Shown in pieces: positions 1 to 8,962 of a DNA stretch of 64,000 bases. Position 1 is the stretch's first letter. The number at the start of each line of letters is the position of its first letter. Source of the DNA: Fulvivirga lutea. GTDB taxonomy: Bacteria; Bacteroidota; Bacteroidia; Cytophagales; Cyclobacteriaceae. The notes below the pieces were generated by a model. The model did not search any database. It was not told where the DNA came from and saw only the letters and a list, made by a program, of their open reading frames with translations. The stretch covers positions 2,337,488 to 2,401,487 of the forward strand of contig NZ_CP070608.1 of NCBI RefSeq assembly GCF_017068455.1, in the 5' to 3' direction. The translations under genes and the position numbers were made by a program.

Positions 1-149
1 ATTCTAGCATAGCGTTGGTGAAATTTTTTACAGTCCTCCAGTCCGCTTTCGTTTTTATCATAGACTATCACTTTAAACCCACTGATGGCAGTTTGCCATG
101 CTATTTGTGAGCCCAAGGTGCCACCTCCGGCAATCATAATTTTCGTCAT
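1..149 (-). CDS. 3-hydroxyacyl-CoA dehydrogenase, N-terminal fragment (runs off window)
   Basis: Only the first 49 codons lie in the window; the gene continues past base 1. The translation opens with a beta strand and the glycine loop GGGTLGSQIAWQTA, followed by an acidic residue at the end of the second strand (VIVYDK), which is the NAD-binding Rossmann pattern of the 3-hydroxyacyl-CoA dehydrogenase family (beta-oxidation or 3-hydroxybutyryl-CoA dehydrogenase). The ATG at 149 overlaps the stop of the upstream same-strand gene as ATGA, so the two are probably translationally coupled. The substrate cannot be told from this fragment. Confidence 0.75.
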   Translation of the reverse strand, partial: MTKIMIAGGGTLGSQIAWQTAISGFKVIVYDKNESGLEDCKKFHQRYAR

Positions 150-694
150 GCAGCTGCTTTTTTGTTCAAATATTTTAGCCCCAGTGCTGCTTTAAGTTCT
201 GATAAAATATTTTGAACCTGAGCTAGCTCTGTGTCTTCGAATCGCAATAATGTGTAGGTTTTGCTTGTCGTTTCTAAATCAATAAAATAGTGGGTATGAG
301 AAACACCATCATTAAACGCATTGGAATCCTGAAACTCCTCAAAAGTGGAAATACTCATATCTTTCACCTCATTCAGTTTAAAGGTTTTGGTAAATGATCC
401 ATAAATCTTGTAGAAGCTAATAACATTATCGTGGTTATTGATGGTTATGGAGTTGGGTATCTCTGTTTGTTTCAAGAGTTTGTAACCTGGGTACAATGAT
501 AGAAATGCAGCTAGTAAAGCGAACGCTCCATTTAGCGTAATAAGTGTTAGGGGTATGGCAATGAGCAAAGCAATAAATGCAACCAGTGAAATACCTGTTG
601 CCACTTTCTTGGAAGTGATATACACCGATGAACCCTTAACAAGGATGGAATACCCTTCGGATTCAAATATTCTTTGTGAATTTTCGCTTATCAC
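146..694 (-). CDS. Unknown two-helix membrane protein
   Basis: A 182-residue protein I do not recognise. Residues about 30-75 form two hydrophobic segments separated by a short turn, and the rest is a predicted cytoplasmic beta-rich domain with alternating hydrophobic residues ending in an amphipathic helix, somewhat like a small bacterial PH-type domain. It lies directly upstream of the acyl-CoA dehydrogenase gene with a 4-base ATGA overlap, which suggests co-expression but not a shared function. Confidence 0.65.
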   Translation of the reverse strand: MISENSQRIFESEGYSILVKGSSVYITSKKVATGISLVAFIALLIAIPLTLITLNGAFALLAAFLSLYPGYKLLKQTEIPNSITINNHDNVISFYKIYGSFTKTFKLNEVKDMSISTFEEFQDSNAFNDGVSHTHYFIDLETTSKTYTLLRFEDTELAQVQNILSELKAALGLKYLNKKAAA

Positions 695-732
695 CTACGT
701 AAGTTAGTAAATTGTACTCAAATTATCAGCTA

Positions 733-1305
733 ATGACATTAATCAGACTTTTCGTGCTCACATTATTATCTATTGCCATGAATGCTAACGCACAGGAACT
801 TCCATTTCGGGAAGTATCAGATTATCCCAAAAAATATACTGCCGGAACTACAGCTGCCCGTACGATTGAAGGGTTGGGGTTTCGATATTACTGGGCTACG
901 GATTCATTAAGAGACGAGGATCTAAGCTATAAACCAAGTGAAGATGGTCGGACCATTCTGGAAACGCTACATCATATTTACGAGATGTCATTCATGATAA
1001 AGAATGCAACATTAAAAGAGGTGAATGTACTGCCCGATACTGTTGACTTTGATATGATGAGGAAAATAACCCTGGCCAACCTGGAAGTGGCGCATGCCAA
1101 GCTAATGTCAGTCGATGATATGTCCGACATGAACGTAATTTTTGAAGGTAAAAACAGAAGAGTGGAGTATCCTTTCTGGCATCTATTAAATGGCCCGATT
1201 GCCGATTGTACCTGGCACGTGGGTCAAATTGTTGCCTTTAGAAGGGCTAATGGGAATCCTATTGCAACTGGGATAAGTTTTTTTAATGGTACAGCAAAGC
1301 CCTAA
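733..1305 (+). CDS. Secreted DinB-like protein
   Basis: A 190-residue protein from the ATG at 733; the longer frame begins with TTG at 712 and I prefer the ATG because a clean signal peptide (ending ANAQ) follows it. The mature part has the features of the DinB/DfsB four-helix family: a histidine-containing helix (LHHIYEMS) and a C-terminal helix HVGQIVAFRRANGNP, which supply the metal-binding histidines in that family. DinB-like proteins are mostly uncharacterised or act as thiol-dependent enzymes. The signal peptide is unusual for DinB proteins elsewhere but common in Bacteroidota. It converges on the DUF1801 gene, and the stops overlap. Confidence 0.7.
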   Translation: MTLIRLFVLTLLSIAMNANAQELPFREVSDYPKKYTAGTTAARTIEGLGFRYYWATDSLRDEDLSYKPSEDGRTILETLHHIYEMSFMIKNATLKEVNVLPDTVDFDMMRKITLANLEVAHAKLMSVDDMSDMNVIFEGKNRRVEYPFWHLLNGPIADCTWHVGQIVAFRRANGNPIATGISFFNGTAKP

Positions 1306-1733
1306 TCAGGGTACTTTTCCTGCATTCTCTGGAATGAAAGGGTGATCATTTTTTTCAGCACGTCCATATCCACCTGATCCAGTGATTTAATGTACAAGCA
1401 GCTTTTACCAATCTTATGCTTTCCTAGTTTTTGAAGTAGCTCATCATATTCCTTAAAACCTGCCATCAGATAAATGGTGAGGGCTTGCTTACGTGGTGAG
1501 AAGCCAGCTCGAAAGAAATCGCCTTCACGGCCACTATCATATTTGTAATGATAGTCGCCAAAACCAATGATACTTCCGCCCCACATTTTTGGTTCTAGCT
1601 GAGTTATATCTTTGATAATCTCAAGAATACGGAAGCTATCCTTTCTTCTGGTTTCATCTTCCACACTTTCTAAAAACTTGACAACAGATTGGTTGTTAGC
1701 GGTGGTTTTGTTTTGGGACATAGTGTTAAGCAT
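1302..1733 (-). CDS. DUF1801 family protein
   Basis: A 143-residue soluble protein (139 if the second ATG, at 1721, is used). The pattern of DUF1801 is clear: an N-terminal helical stretch (VVKFLESVEDETRRKDSFRI), then MWGGSIIGFGDYHYKY and a strand-rich half containing FSPRKQALTIYLM and LGKHKIGKSCLYIKSL. DUF1801 proteins share the fold of iron-sulfur assembly frataxin-like proteins in structural surveys, but their function is not established. Single gene, convergent with the DinB-like gene. Confidence 0.8.
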   Translation of the reverse strand: MLNTMSQNKTTANNQSVVKFLESVEDETRRKDSFRILEIIKDITQLEPKMWGGSIIGFGDYHYKYDSGREGDFFRAGFSPRKQALTIYLMAGFKEYDELLQKLGKHKIGKSCLYIKSLDQVDMDVLKKMITLSFQRMQEKYPD

Positions 1734-1821
1734 TGATTATCAACCATTAAATTAACAAATACTCTAATGCCATAGTAAGCTCAATCTCGAAATATTGATT
1801 ATATTAATCTTTGATTTAGCC

Positions 1822-3927
1822 ATGAGAATAGTTGGTATCATCTTTTTAACACTAGTATACACTACTGCATTTGCACAGGATTCAGTGATAGATAGCCTTG
1901 AAGCTGTTTTAAAAACATTGCCTGAAGAAACAAGTAAAGTAGATACCCAATGTGCGCTGGCCTTAGCTTATTACAACTCCAACGCCAATAAAACCCTCGA
2001 ATACGGCCAGAAGGCTAAAGAGCTTTCACAAAAATTAGATTACAAAAAAGGCATCTTAGAGAGCTTGAAAATGATTGGTATCGGCCATTGGATTAAAGGG
2101 AATATAGAGGAGTCACTTGCCAATTATCAGGAAGCCTTGGATTTGGCTATTACGTTAAAAGAATACCGTCATGAAGCTACGCTGTATAATAATATGGCCG
2201 TGGTGCATAACGATCAAGGCGAATATTATATCGCGCTCAATTTATTTTTCGAAGGGTTAAAGGTGCTCGAGGAATCAGAAATCAAGGAACTCATCCCTTC
2301 CTTTATTCAGAATATCGGAGATACCTATAAGGACTTAGAAGATTATGAAAATGCCATTCGCTACACGGAAAAAGCTATCAGTTTATTTCGTGAATTAAAT
2401 AATGAAACGGGGCTGGCTGTTTGCATCAATAATCTTGGTGAAATATATACTATCCAAGGCAAGTATGAGCGGGCACTGTCGAATTTGATGGAATCTCGAA
2501 ATTTATTCATCAAATATGATAATACGAGAGGTGAGTCTATCACCACTCGCAATATTGGTGACATTTACCTTAAAACAGGAAGATTAGAAGCCGCCAAAAG
2601 TGAACTATTAAAAGCCATGCGACTATTTATGCAACTAGATAATCAGCATGGACTAGCACATACTTTGAATCAACTAGGTCAGTTGGAGTTTGAAAATGGA
2701 AATAAGACAAAGGCTCTTGACTATTTTAATGAAGCTTATGACATTGTTAATGACATTGGTCTAAAAGACATACAACGCGATGTGCTAGCCTCATTGGCTC
2801 GATATTATAAAAATGAAGGTGATTATAAAAAGGCACTTAAATATTATGAAAGTCACCTTCAGCTACGTGATAGTCTTTTTAATATTGACAGAAACCGACA
2901 AGTAGTTGAACTTCAAACGCTTTATGAAAGTGAAAAAAAAGAGCGTGAAAACATTCAGTTGAAAGAAGAGCAGTTAAAAAAAGATGAGTTGCTGATGCAG
3001 CAGCTTTCCAGGCAGCGCATGCTCATTGCCTTTTTGATAGTGACTACTGTATTTGTGGTCGTTCTGATTTATTTTATTATTCAATCGCGTAAAGCCAATA
3101 ATAAATTAAAAATGTTGAACAAAGTGGTTGTGGAACGCAACGAAGAAATTCAGGCGCAATCAGAAGAGTTGAATGAGGCTTATGAAGAGATTAAGACTAT
3201 TAATGCCAACTTGGAGCAGACTGTACTGAGTAGAACGGAAAAATTAAATAAGTCGAATGCTGAATTGTCAGAGTTTCTTTACCGTGCCTCGCATGATTTA
3301 AAAGGGCCCATTATGACGCTACAGGGGCTAGCATACCTTGGTAGCAGGGATGGAGAAAAGACCTATGAAGATATAATTGAGCGAGTGAATAAAACAGCGG
3401 ACGAAATGAATTCAACGTTGAATAATTTGCTGCACGTAAATGTAGTGCGTAAGAGCGATCTTGCTAATCAGAAAATAGATTTTGATGAGATTGTAAAAAA
3501 GGTGGTAAAGCCTAAAGCAAGACTTATTAGCGATAGGGGGATTTCCATTAAAACTACCATACAAGTAGATAATACATTTGACTCAGACCCTGATTTGTTG
3601 GGAATAATCTTCGAGAATTTGATCAGTAACGGTATTCAATATTGTGACCCAAACAAAGATGAAAAGAGGGTTGAAGTAACTATTACAGGCAGACAAGATT
3701 CAGTTCTAGTACATGTATGTGATAATGGGGTGGGTATTGAAGGTGATCAGTTGGAGAAAATTTTTGAAATGTTCTATCGAGGTAATATTCGTTCTCATGG
3801 CAATGGGTTGGGCCTGTACATCACTAAGGTGGCGGTAGAGAGCCTGAAGGGTAAAATAGAAATTAACAGCGAAGTAGGTGAGGGTACCGATGTGAAGATG
3901 GTTTTTCCAAGAATTCCCTCCGTTTAA
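1822..3927 (+). CDS. TPR sensor histidine kinase
   Basis: A 701-residue membrane sensor kinase starting at the ATG at 1822, which is followed by a signal peptide ending AFAQ; the frame is open back to a TTG at 1795. Residues about 50-360 are tetratricopeptide repeats (repeated AxxYNNxGxxYxxxGxY patterns) predicted to be periplasmic. One transmembrane helix follows at about 400-420, then a coiled coil to about 485. The kinase core begins with an H-box RASHDLKGPI (His491), the HDLKGP variant typical of Bacteroidota, and continues with an N-box near 598 and the ATP-binding DNGVGIE near 634 and GNGLGLYI. No response regulator is adjacent. The H-box is closely similar to that of the kinase at 36970-40155. 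Confidence 0.9.
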   Translation: MRIVGIIFLTLVYTTAFAQDSVIDSLEAVLKTLPEETSKVDTQCALALAYYNSNANKTLEYGQKAKELSQKLDYKKGILESLKMIGIGHWIKGNIEESLANYQEALDLAITLKEYRHEATLYNNMAVVHNDQGEYYIALNLFFEGLKVLEESEIKELIPSFIQNIGDTYKDLEDYENAIRYTEKAISLFRELNNETGLAVCINNLGEIYTIQGKYERALSNLMESRNLFIKYDNTRGESITTRNIGDIYLKTGRLEAAKSELLKAMRLFMQLDNQHGLAHTLNQLGQLEFENGNKTKALDYFNEAYDIVNDIGLKDIQRDVLASLARYYKNEGDYKKALKYYESHLQLRDSLFNIDRNRQVVELQTLYESEKKERENIQLKEEQLKKDELLMQQLSRQRMLIAFLIVTTVFVVVLIYFIIQSRKANNKLKMLNKVVVERNEEIQAQSEELNEAYEEIKTINANLEQTVLSRTEKLNKSNAELSEFLYRASHDLKGPIMTLQGLAYLGSRDGEKTYEDIIERVNKTADEMNSTLNNLLHVNVVRKSDLANQKIDFDEIVKKVVKPKARLISDRGISIKTTIQVDNTFDSDPDLLGIIFENLISNGIQYCDPNKDEKRVEVTITGRQDSVLVHVCDNGVGIEGDQLEKIFEMFYRGNIRSHGNGLGLYITKVAVESLKGKIEINSEVGEGTDVKMVFPRIPSV

Positions 3928-4217
3928 ACCTGCATCCACGACCATAAAATATATGCCAGTAAGAAACCACCAATAAGTGCAATAATTAGTCTTTTTATAA
4001 ACCGAATTCTTTCTTCTTTTTGTCTTTTTATAAGCAACTCATTTACATAAGATTTTTGCTCACTGGAAAGGGGTTGTACATGCTCTTGCTTTATATCACC
4101 TTTCGGACTAATTGATTTATCTTGGTTATTGAATAAACTATTTCTCTTTAAAAGATTTCTGTTTTGCTGAAGCCTTTTATTGGCATCATGCATAAAACCA
4201 CCTGCTCCGCCTCCCAT
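3924..4217 (-). CDS. Small C-tail membrane protein, paralogue 1
   Basis: A 97-residue protein of unknown function. It starts with a glycine-rich MGGGAGGFMHD, has a lysine/arginine-rich middle and ends in one transmembrane helix (about residues 75-95) preceded by a basic amphipathic segment. It is a diverged duplicate of the neighbouring 94-residue protein at 4225-4509, sharing the opening M-G/A-GGAG, the basic linker and the C-terminal helix. It is last in a three-gene unit behind the symporter and overlaps the end of the TPR kinase gene by a few bases tail to tail. Confidence 0.7.
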   Translation of the reverse strand: MGGGAGGFMHDANKRLQQNRNLLKRNSLFNNQDKSISPKGDIKQEHVQPLSSEQKSYVNELLIKRQKEERIRFIKRLIIALIGGFLLAYILWSWMQV

Positions 4218-4224
4218 AATTAAA

Positions 4225-4509
4225 TCAAGTTAGTATTTTATAAATATAGAAAGATAAAATACTTCCGATTAAAAATGTGATTGTGGCTGCAACCATTGTT
4301 TTTGATCGTTGTATAATAAATTCTTTACGTACTTGCTCTCTTATTAATCTTAGATCATCTTGAGTAGCACGTTTATAAACGAATTTCTTTTTGATCAGAA
4401 CTTTTTGGTACGTTTTCTTAACTTTTAATCGATGTGATTTTTTTCTTATGGCACTATTATTTCTAATAGAACCAATCATATCATAAATAAAACCTGCTCC
4501 CCCAGCCAT
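4225..4509 (-). CDS. Small C-tail membrane protein, paralogue 2
   Basis: A 94-residue protein resembling the one at 3924-4217: glycine-rich N terminus (MAGGAGFIYDMIG), very basic centre (KKSHRLKVKKTYQ) and one C-terminal transmembrane helix. Its start codon overlaps the stop of the symporter gene as TAATG, so it is probably translated by coupling. The tight link suggests an accessory subunit or regulator of the symporter, but that is inference; I know no characterised homologue. Confidence 0.7.
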   Translation of the reverse strand: MAGGAGFIYDMIGSIRNNSAIRKKSHRLKVKKTYQKVLIKKKFVYKRATQDDLRLIREQVRKEFIIQRSKTMVAATITFLIGSILSFYIYKILT

Positions 4510-6266
4510 TACTTAAATATCTCCACTTTTCTGGCGCATACTCTCATAAGTATAAAGGACAGTATAGCCGTACATAAATACATGGCCGCATAAATATAAT
4601 TCTGTAGAATTAAGCTGCCTGTTGAAAATAAAATACAATAGGCCATTACGATAGCACTTAACCAACATACAGCCAAGATGGCCAATCGCTGAATCTTCCA
4701 GTCTTTACGGAAATGCCTCCAATCACCTTCCGGTTGTATTCTATCGTAAAAGGCTTTTAATACTTCGCCATCGGTTCTGGAAGTGTAGGTGGCTATAATC
4801 CAGGAGATGGTTGTAAAACCTACAGTAAAGAAAAAGCCCTTTGGATTTTCGCCAATTCCCAGGGCCCAAGAAGGGTCATATATCACGAAAACATATTTGG
4901 TGAGTGCGTAACCAATAAAAGGTGCAATGGTAGCTACTATTTCACTCCATGCATTAATTCGCCACCAATACCAACGTAAGATCATTACCAGACCTAAACC
5001 AGCACCACACTCAATGATAAATGCCCACACGCCAGATATGGTTTTAATTTGTGTAGTAACGAAAATGGCAATGATCATTATTAACACGGTCACTATTCTC
5101 GAAGCCTTAATTTGTTGCTTATTGTCGGCCTTTTTGTTGATAAAGCGATTGTATAAATCATTAATTAAATAGCTTGTTCCCCAGTTTAATTGTGTTGAGA
5201 TGGTACTCATATAAGCTGCAAAAAAAGCTACTAGCAACAGACCTTTCAGCCCGGTGGGAAGGTAGTCTTTCATGGCCATCACATACCCCAACTTACTATC
5301 TTCTGCACTTAATTCTGGGTATAGTATCACAGCACAAAGTGCTACGATTATCCATGGCCATGGGCGAATACAATAATGTGCTATTTGAAAGAAAAGGGTA
5401 GAGTAGATGGCATCTTTCTCCGATTTTGTACTCATCATTCGTTGTGCAATGTATCCGCCACCACCGGGCTCGGCACCCGGATACCAACTTGCCCACCACT
5501 GAATACCGATGAATGCAAAGAAACTACTAAAACCCAGCACGAGAACGGTACCTGAATTTTCAGAACCGATAGTCGGAAAGAAAGAAAGCGACCCATCCGG
5601 GAGATTGGCTTTTAGGTTTTGTATGCCACCAATTTCATCGGAGTTAAGTACTATGATGGCAAGAACAATACTGCCAACCATGGCAATTACAAATTGAATA
5701 ACATCAGTAAAGGCAACTCCTAACAAACCAGACATAGCTGAATATAACGCTACTACCACCATGGCGGCTGCAACATAAAAAATTTGTTCATTGGCCGGAA
5801 TGTCAAAAAATACTTCCAGTAAAGACATTAAAGCTACATTTACCCAACCTATGATCAGTACGTTCATAAACAACCCAAAGTAGATTGCTCTAAAACCTCT
5901 TAAAAATTGCGCTGGTTTACCGCTATACCTTATTTCGATAAGTTCTAAGTCAGTAAGTACGTTGGCTCTGCGCCAATAGCGTGCAAAGAAGAATGTGGTA
6001 AGCATGCCACCGGCCAGCATATTCCACCACAGCCAGTTTCCTGCAATTCCATTTTGAGCCACCAGCTCAGTAACAGCCAAGGGTGTATCAGCGGCAAAAG
6101 TTGTGGCCACCATCGATATTCCGGCTATGTACCAGGGCAGGTTTCTGCCACCTAAGAAGAATTCACTAATATCCTTACCTGCCTGATTTTTATACTTTAG
6201 GCCGATGTATAATGTAATAACAATAAAAACGGCAATGATCAGGTAATCCAGAAATTCTAACTGCAT
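4509..6266 (-). CDS. Sodium:solute symporter family protein
   Basis: A 585-residue inner-membrane transporter from the ATG at 6266 (the frame extends to a TTG at 6287 but MQLEFLDYLII is the natural start). The protein has about 13-14 hydrophobic helices. The early segment EFFLGGRNLPWYIAGISMVATTFAADTP is split here as EFFLGGRNLPWY and SMVATTFAADTP, the hallmark of the SSS family, with small and polar residues forming the Na+ site. This Bacteroidota branch usually has unknown substrates (sugars, amino acids or carboxylates are possible). It is the first gene of a unit with two small membrane proteins. Confidence 0.88.
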   Translation of the reverse strand: MQLEFLDYLIIAVFIVITLYIGLKYKNQAGKDISEFFLGGRNLPWYIAGISMVATTFAADTPLAVTELVAQNGIAGNWLWWNMLAGGMLTTFFFARYWRRANVLTDLELIEIRYSGKPAQFLRGFRAIYFGLFMNVLIIGWVNVALMSLLEVFFDIPANEQIFYVAAAMVVVALYSAMSGLLGVAFTDVIQFVIAMVGSIVLAIIVLNSDEIGGIQNLKANLPDGSLSFFPTIGSENSGTVLVLGFSSFFAFIGIQWWASWYPGAEPGGGGYIAQRMMSTKSEKDAIYSTLFFQIAHYCIRPWPWIIVALCAVILYPELSAEDSKLGYVMAMKDYLPTGLKGLLLVAFFAAYMSTISTQLNWGTSYLINDLYNRFINKKADNKQQIKASRIVTVLIMIIAIFVTTQIKTISGVWAFIIECGAGLGLVMILRWYWWRINAWSEIVATIAPFIGYALTKYVFVIYDPSWALGIGENPKGFFFTVGFTTISWIIATYTSRTDGEVLKAFYDRIQPEGDWRHFRKDWKIQRLAILAVCWLSAIVMAYCILFSTGSLILQNYIYAAMYLCTAILSFILMRVCARKVEIFK

Positions 6267-6318
6267 GTATTGGTATTTTGGTCTCAAATTAGATTAAAAT
6301 ATTTGTGCTACAAAAACT

Positions 6319-6326
6319 TATCTTTG
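6319..6326 (+). promoter_or_regulatory. Candidate -7 box of the thioesterase gene
   Basis: TATCTTTG matches the Bacteroidota -7 consensus TA-N2-TTTG and ends 4 bases before the ATG at 6331. If used, the transcript would be leaderless or nearly so. A TTTG at 6302-6305 is closer than the usual spacing, so the -33 element is uncertain. Confidence 0.4.
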
Positions 6327-6330
6327 ACCA

Positions 6331-6714
6331 ATGCCATTCTCGCACAGAATAACCGTTAAAGCTGATGATATTGACCAAATGGGTCATGTAAATAATGTGG
6401 TGTATTTGCGTTATGTACAAGAAGTAGCTGAAGCTCATTGGAAATCATTTGCATCCACCGAATTACAAAAAGAAGTATTATGGGTGGTACTACGTCATGA
6501 GATCGACTATAAAAAACCAGCATTTGAAAGTGATGTACTAACAGGTGAGACTTGGGTTGAGGAGGCTTCGGGACCTAAAATGCCAAGAAATGTAGTGCTA
6601 AAGAATACCAAAGGAGAGATAGTAATTCAGGCTAGAACTACATGGTGCGCACTTAATTCATCCACCATGCGGCCACAAAGAATAGAAGAGTCATTGTATC
6701 ATCAATTCAAGTAG
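6331..6714 (+). CDS. Acyl-CoA thioesterase (hotdog fold, YbgC/4HBT type)
   Basis: A 127-residue protein that should hydrolyse acyl-CoA thioesters. The signature VKADDIDQMGHVNNVVYLRY is seen in its core DQMGHVNNVVYLRY: an aspartate followed by MGHVNN and a tyrosine-containing helix, the active-site pattern of the 4-hydroxybenzoyl-CoA thioesterase family. The length fits a single hotdog domain that acts as a tetramer. Substrate chain length cannot be predicted. The 83-residue gene follows after one base, so the two are co-transcribed. Confidence 0.85.
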   Translation: MPFSHRITVKADDIDQMGHVNNVVYLRYVQEVAEAHWKSFASTELQKEVLWVVLRHEIDYKKPAFESDVLTGETWVEEASGPKMPRNVVLKNTKGEIVIQARTTWCALNSSTMRPQRIEESLYHQFK

Positions 6715-6715
6715 C

Positions 6716-6967
6716 ATGAAGGGGTATTGTTCAACGGGCAAGAATTATTACCACAATAAGGATGCAGCCGAAGAGGCACTTATTGAGCACTTAGGTAGAA
6801 ATAGCTATGCTAAAGGAACCGGGCCCATCAATGTTTATCTATGTGAGTTTTGCGATGGCTACCATTTCACATCCAAAGGCGAGGAAAGTGAATTATTACA
6901 TGACCCTGAAGTTTTAAGAAGAATCAAGAAACTCAGAATTCAATCCGAATGGGACGATAATTATTAA
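6716..6967 (+). CDS. Small putative zinc-binding protein
   Basis: An 83-residue protein with a likely zinc site: Cys5 near the N terminus, then C43-x2-C46 and His50 in LCEFCDGYHFTSK. Lys9, Tyr12 and an alanine-rich helix lie between, a spacing seen in small treble-clef-like proteins from bacteria and phages. No function is known to me. It starts one base after the thioesterase stop and converges on the pullulanase gene with no gap. Confidence 0.65.
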   Translation: MKGYCSTGKNYYHNKDAAEEALIEHLGRNSYAKGTGPINVYLCEFCDGYHFTSKGEESELLHDPEVLRRIKKLRIQSEWDDNY

Positions 6968-8950
6968 CTACTCTTGAAAAGCAATCATCATTGAAAGGGC
7001 AGGTACATTTAATGTGTCTTGCAAGTTTGTAATTCCTGCTTCATCTATTTCACTACCTTGCACCGCAATAGTCCATTTGCCTGTAAGAGGCAGCGTTACT
7101 GCCGATTTGTTTGCGTTGTAGATTACCAAAATATTCTTCCAGGAATCGCTATTGGCATTGTCATGTATCTGATAAGCAACAATACCAGGATTTGAGGAAA
7201 CAAAACTTAGTTTATCTCTTACCATTTGGGCATTCGGCATATAAAAAGCTGGATGATTTTTTCGTAGTCCTATGATTTGCCTATAATACTCAACAATATG
7301 ATTATATTCTGCTTTCCTTGTCCAATCGATCTGATTTACTGAATCTGGCTTATTATACGAATTGTGTTCACCACCTTTTGTTCTAAGCATTTCAACTCCG
7401 GCATGTAGAAAAGGAACTCCTTGAGAGGTTAAAACAATGGCATTTGCCAACTTATGCATGGCTTCAATTTCAGCTGGAGTTGCATCCTGTTGAGAGATTG
7501 TGAGCTTATCAAATAATGTATGATTATCATGGCAAGAAACATACGAAACTGCCTGCCAAGGCTCATTGGCCCATGAAGTATCAGAATAATTAACTTTTTT
7601 ATATTCAATTTGAGGATGATCAATGGAGCCAACAACGCCAAATTTTATAGTCTCCTCCAGGTTTTCGTCACCACTCACAAACCCTGTGCTTTTCTCATCG
7701 AAAACAGAACCTTTAATGCCATCTCGAATATCGTCACTAAAGGCACTAACGTTGGGCATTTGTTTGGTGCTGGCCTTTAAAGCCCTATTGGCTTGGGGTA
7801 GAGGAGAATCTCCGGCAGTCCAGCCCTCACCATATACGAATGCATTAGGATTAATTTTCTTCACTGCCAAAGCAACCTCATTCATCGTTTCTATGTCGTG
7901 AATACCCATTAAATCGAATCTAAAACCATCTAAATGATACTCTTTGGCCCAATATTTTACTGATTCAACTATAAATTTTCGAGTCATTGGCCTATCTGAA
8001 GAAGTTTCATTGCCGCAGGCTGAAGCATCGGACCATTTTCCATCAGCCCACTGGCGGTAGTAATAACCAGGAACTTCCTGATTAAAATTAGATTCGGCTG
8101 TTTTTCCTGTATGGTTATACACAACATCTAAAATTACACCTATGCCAGCCTCATGGAAGGTTTTAACCATTTGTTTAAACTCTTTAATTCTTACTTCGGC
8201 ATTATAAGGATCAGATGAAAATGAACCTTCAGGTACATTGTAATTTTGCGGATCATAGCCCCAGTTAAATTGGGCACTATCTAAATTTGTTTCATCAATT
8301 GAATAATGATCAAAAGTTGGTAGTAGATGCACATGAGTGATACCCATTTCTTTTATATGATCTATACCTGTGGCTATTCCTTTTGGAGTACGTGTTCCTG
8401 ATTCAACTAAGCCGAGATACTTACCCTTAGCAGAAGCTCCACTCGAAGGGCTAATTGTCATATCTCGAATATGCAGCTCATAAATAATAGCTTCATTAGG
8501 AGTTTTAATTTGAGGTCCTTTATCTACATTCCAACCTTCTGGGTTGGTCTTTTCCAAATCGATGACCATTGCTCTATGACCGTTTACACCAACAGCCTGA
8601 GCGTAAATTCCTGGTGTTTCATTGAGCCATTTTCCATTGATTTTTACCTGAAATGTGTAGTAAGTTCCGGCATGATCCCCAGGGATGTTTTTACTCCAAA
8701 CCCCCTCAGAACTTTTAGTTAATGTGTGTGATTCATGGCTAATGCTGTTATCTCCATCTTTGTAAAATAACAACTTCACCTCCTCGGCTGTTGGCGACCA
8801 AAGCTTGAAGGTTGTAGCGGTAGGGGTGTAATCAACCCAAAGATTTTCTTCTGTTGGTGAGGGGTATTTGGTAAAGTCTGAATATTCGACTCCATTTTTG
8901 CAGCCAAATAATATTGCTGAAAAAGCAGCAATTAATTTTACCCTTCTCAT
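6968..8950 (-). CDS. pulA: Type I pullulanase, lipoprotein
   Basis: A 660-residue glycoside hydrolase (GH13) predicted to debranch alpha-1,6 linkages in pullulan, glycogen or starch. A short hydrophobic leader ends in a lipobox (ILFGC), so the enzyme is probably anchored to an outer or inner membrane. Residues about 30-130 form a CBM48-type beta sandwich. The catalytic barrel shows the pullulanase motif YDPQNYNVPEGSFSSDP, conserved region I DVVYNHTG, the nucleophile in GFRFDLMG, the acid/base in VYGEGW, and CHDNHTL carrying the transition-state aspartate. A beta-rich C-terminal domain closes the chain. No SusC/SusD pair or transporter is adjacent, so this looks like a stand-alone enzyme. The TraB-like gene lies 12 bases upstream on the same strand. 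Confidence 0.92.
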   Translation of the reverse strand: MRRVKLIAAFSAILFGCKNGVEYSDFTKYPSPTEENLWVDYTPTATTFKLWSPTAEEVKLLFYKDGDNSISHESHTLTKSSEGVWSKNIPGDHAGTYYTFQVKINGKWLNETPGIYAQAVGVNGHRAMVIDLEKTNPEGWNVDKGPQIKTPNEAIIYELHIRDMTISPSSGASAKGKYLGLVESGTRTPKGIATGIDHIKEMGITHVHLLPTFDHYSIDETNLDSAQFNWGYDPQNYNVPEGSFSSDPYNAEVRIKEFKQMVKTFHEAGIGVILDVVYNHTGKTAESNFNQEVPGYYYRQWADGKWSDASACGNETSSDRPMTRKFIVESVKYWAKEYHLDGFRFDLMGIHDIETMNEVALAVKKINPNAFVYGEGWTAGDSPLPQANRALKASTKQMPNVSAFSDDIRDGIKGSVFDEKSTGFVSGDENLEETIKFGVVGSIDHPQIEYKKVNYSDTSWANEPWQAVSYVSCHDNHTLFDKLTISQQDATPAEIEAMHKLANAIVLTSQGVPFLHAGVEMLRTKGGEHNSYNKPDSVNQIDWTRKAEYNHIVEYYRQIIGLRKNHPAFYMPNAQMVRDKLSFVSSNPGIVAYQIHDNANSDSWKNILVIYNANKSAVTLPLTGKWTIAVQGSEIDEAGITNLQDTLNVPALSMMIAFQE

Positions 8951-8962
8951 GAATTTGAAAAA

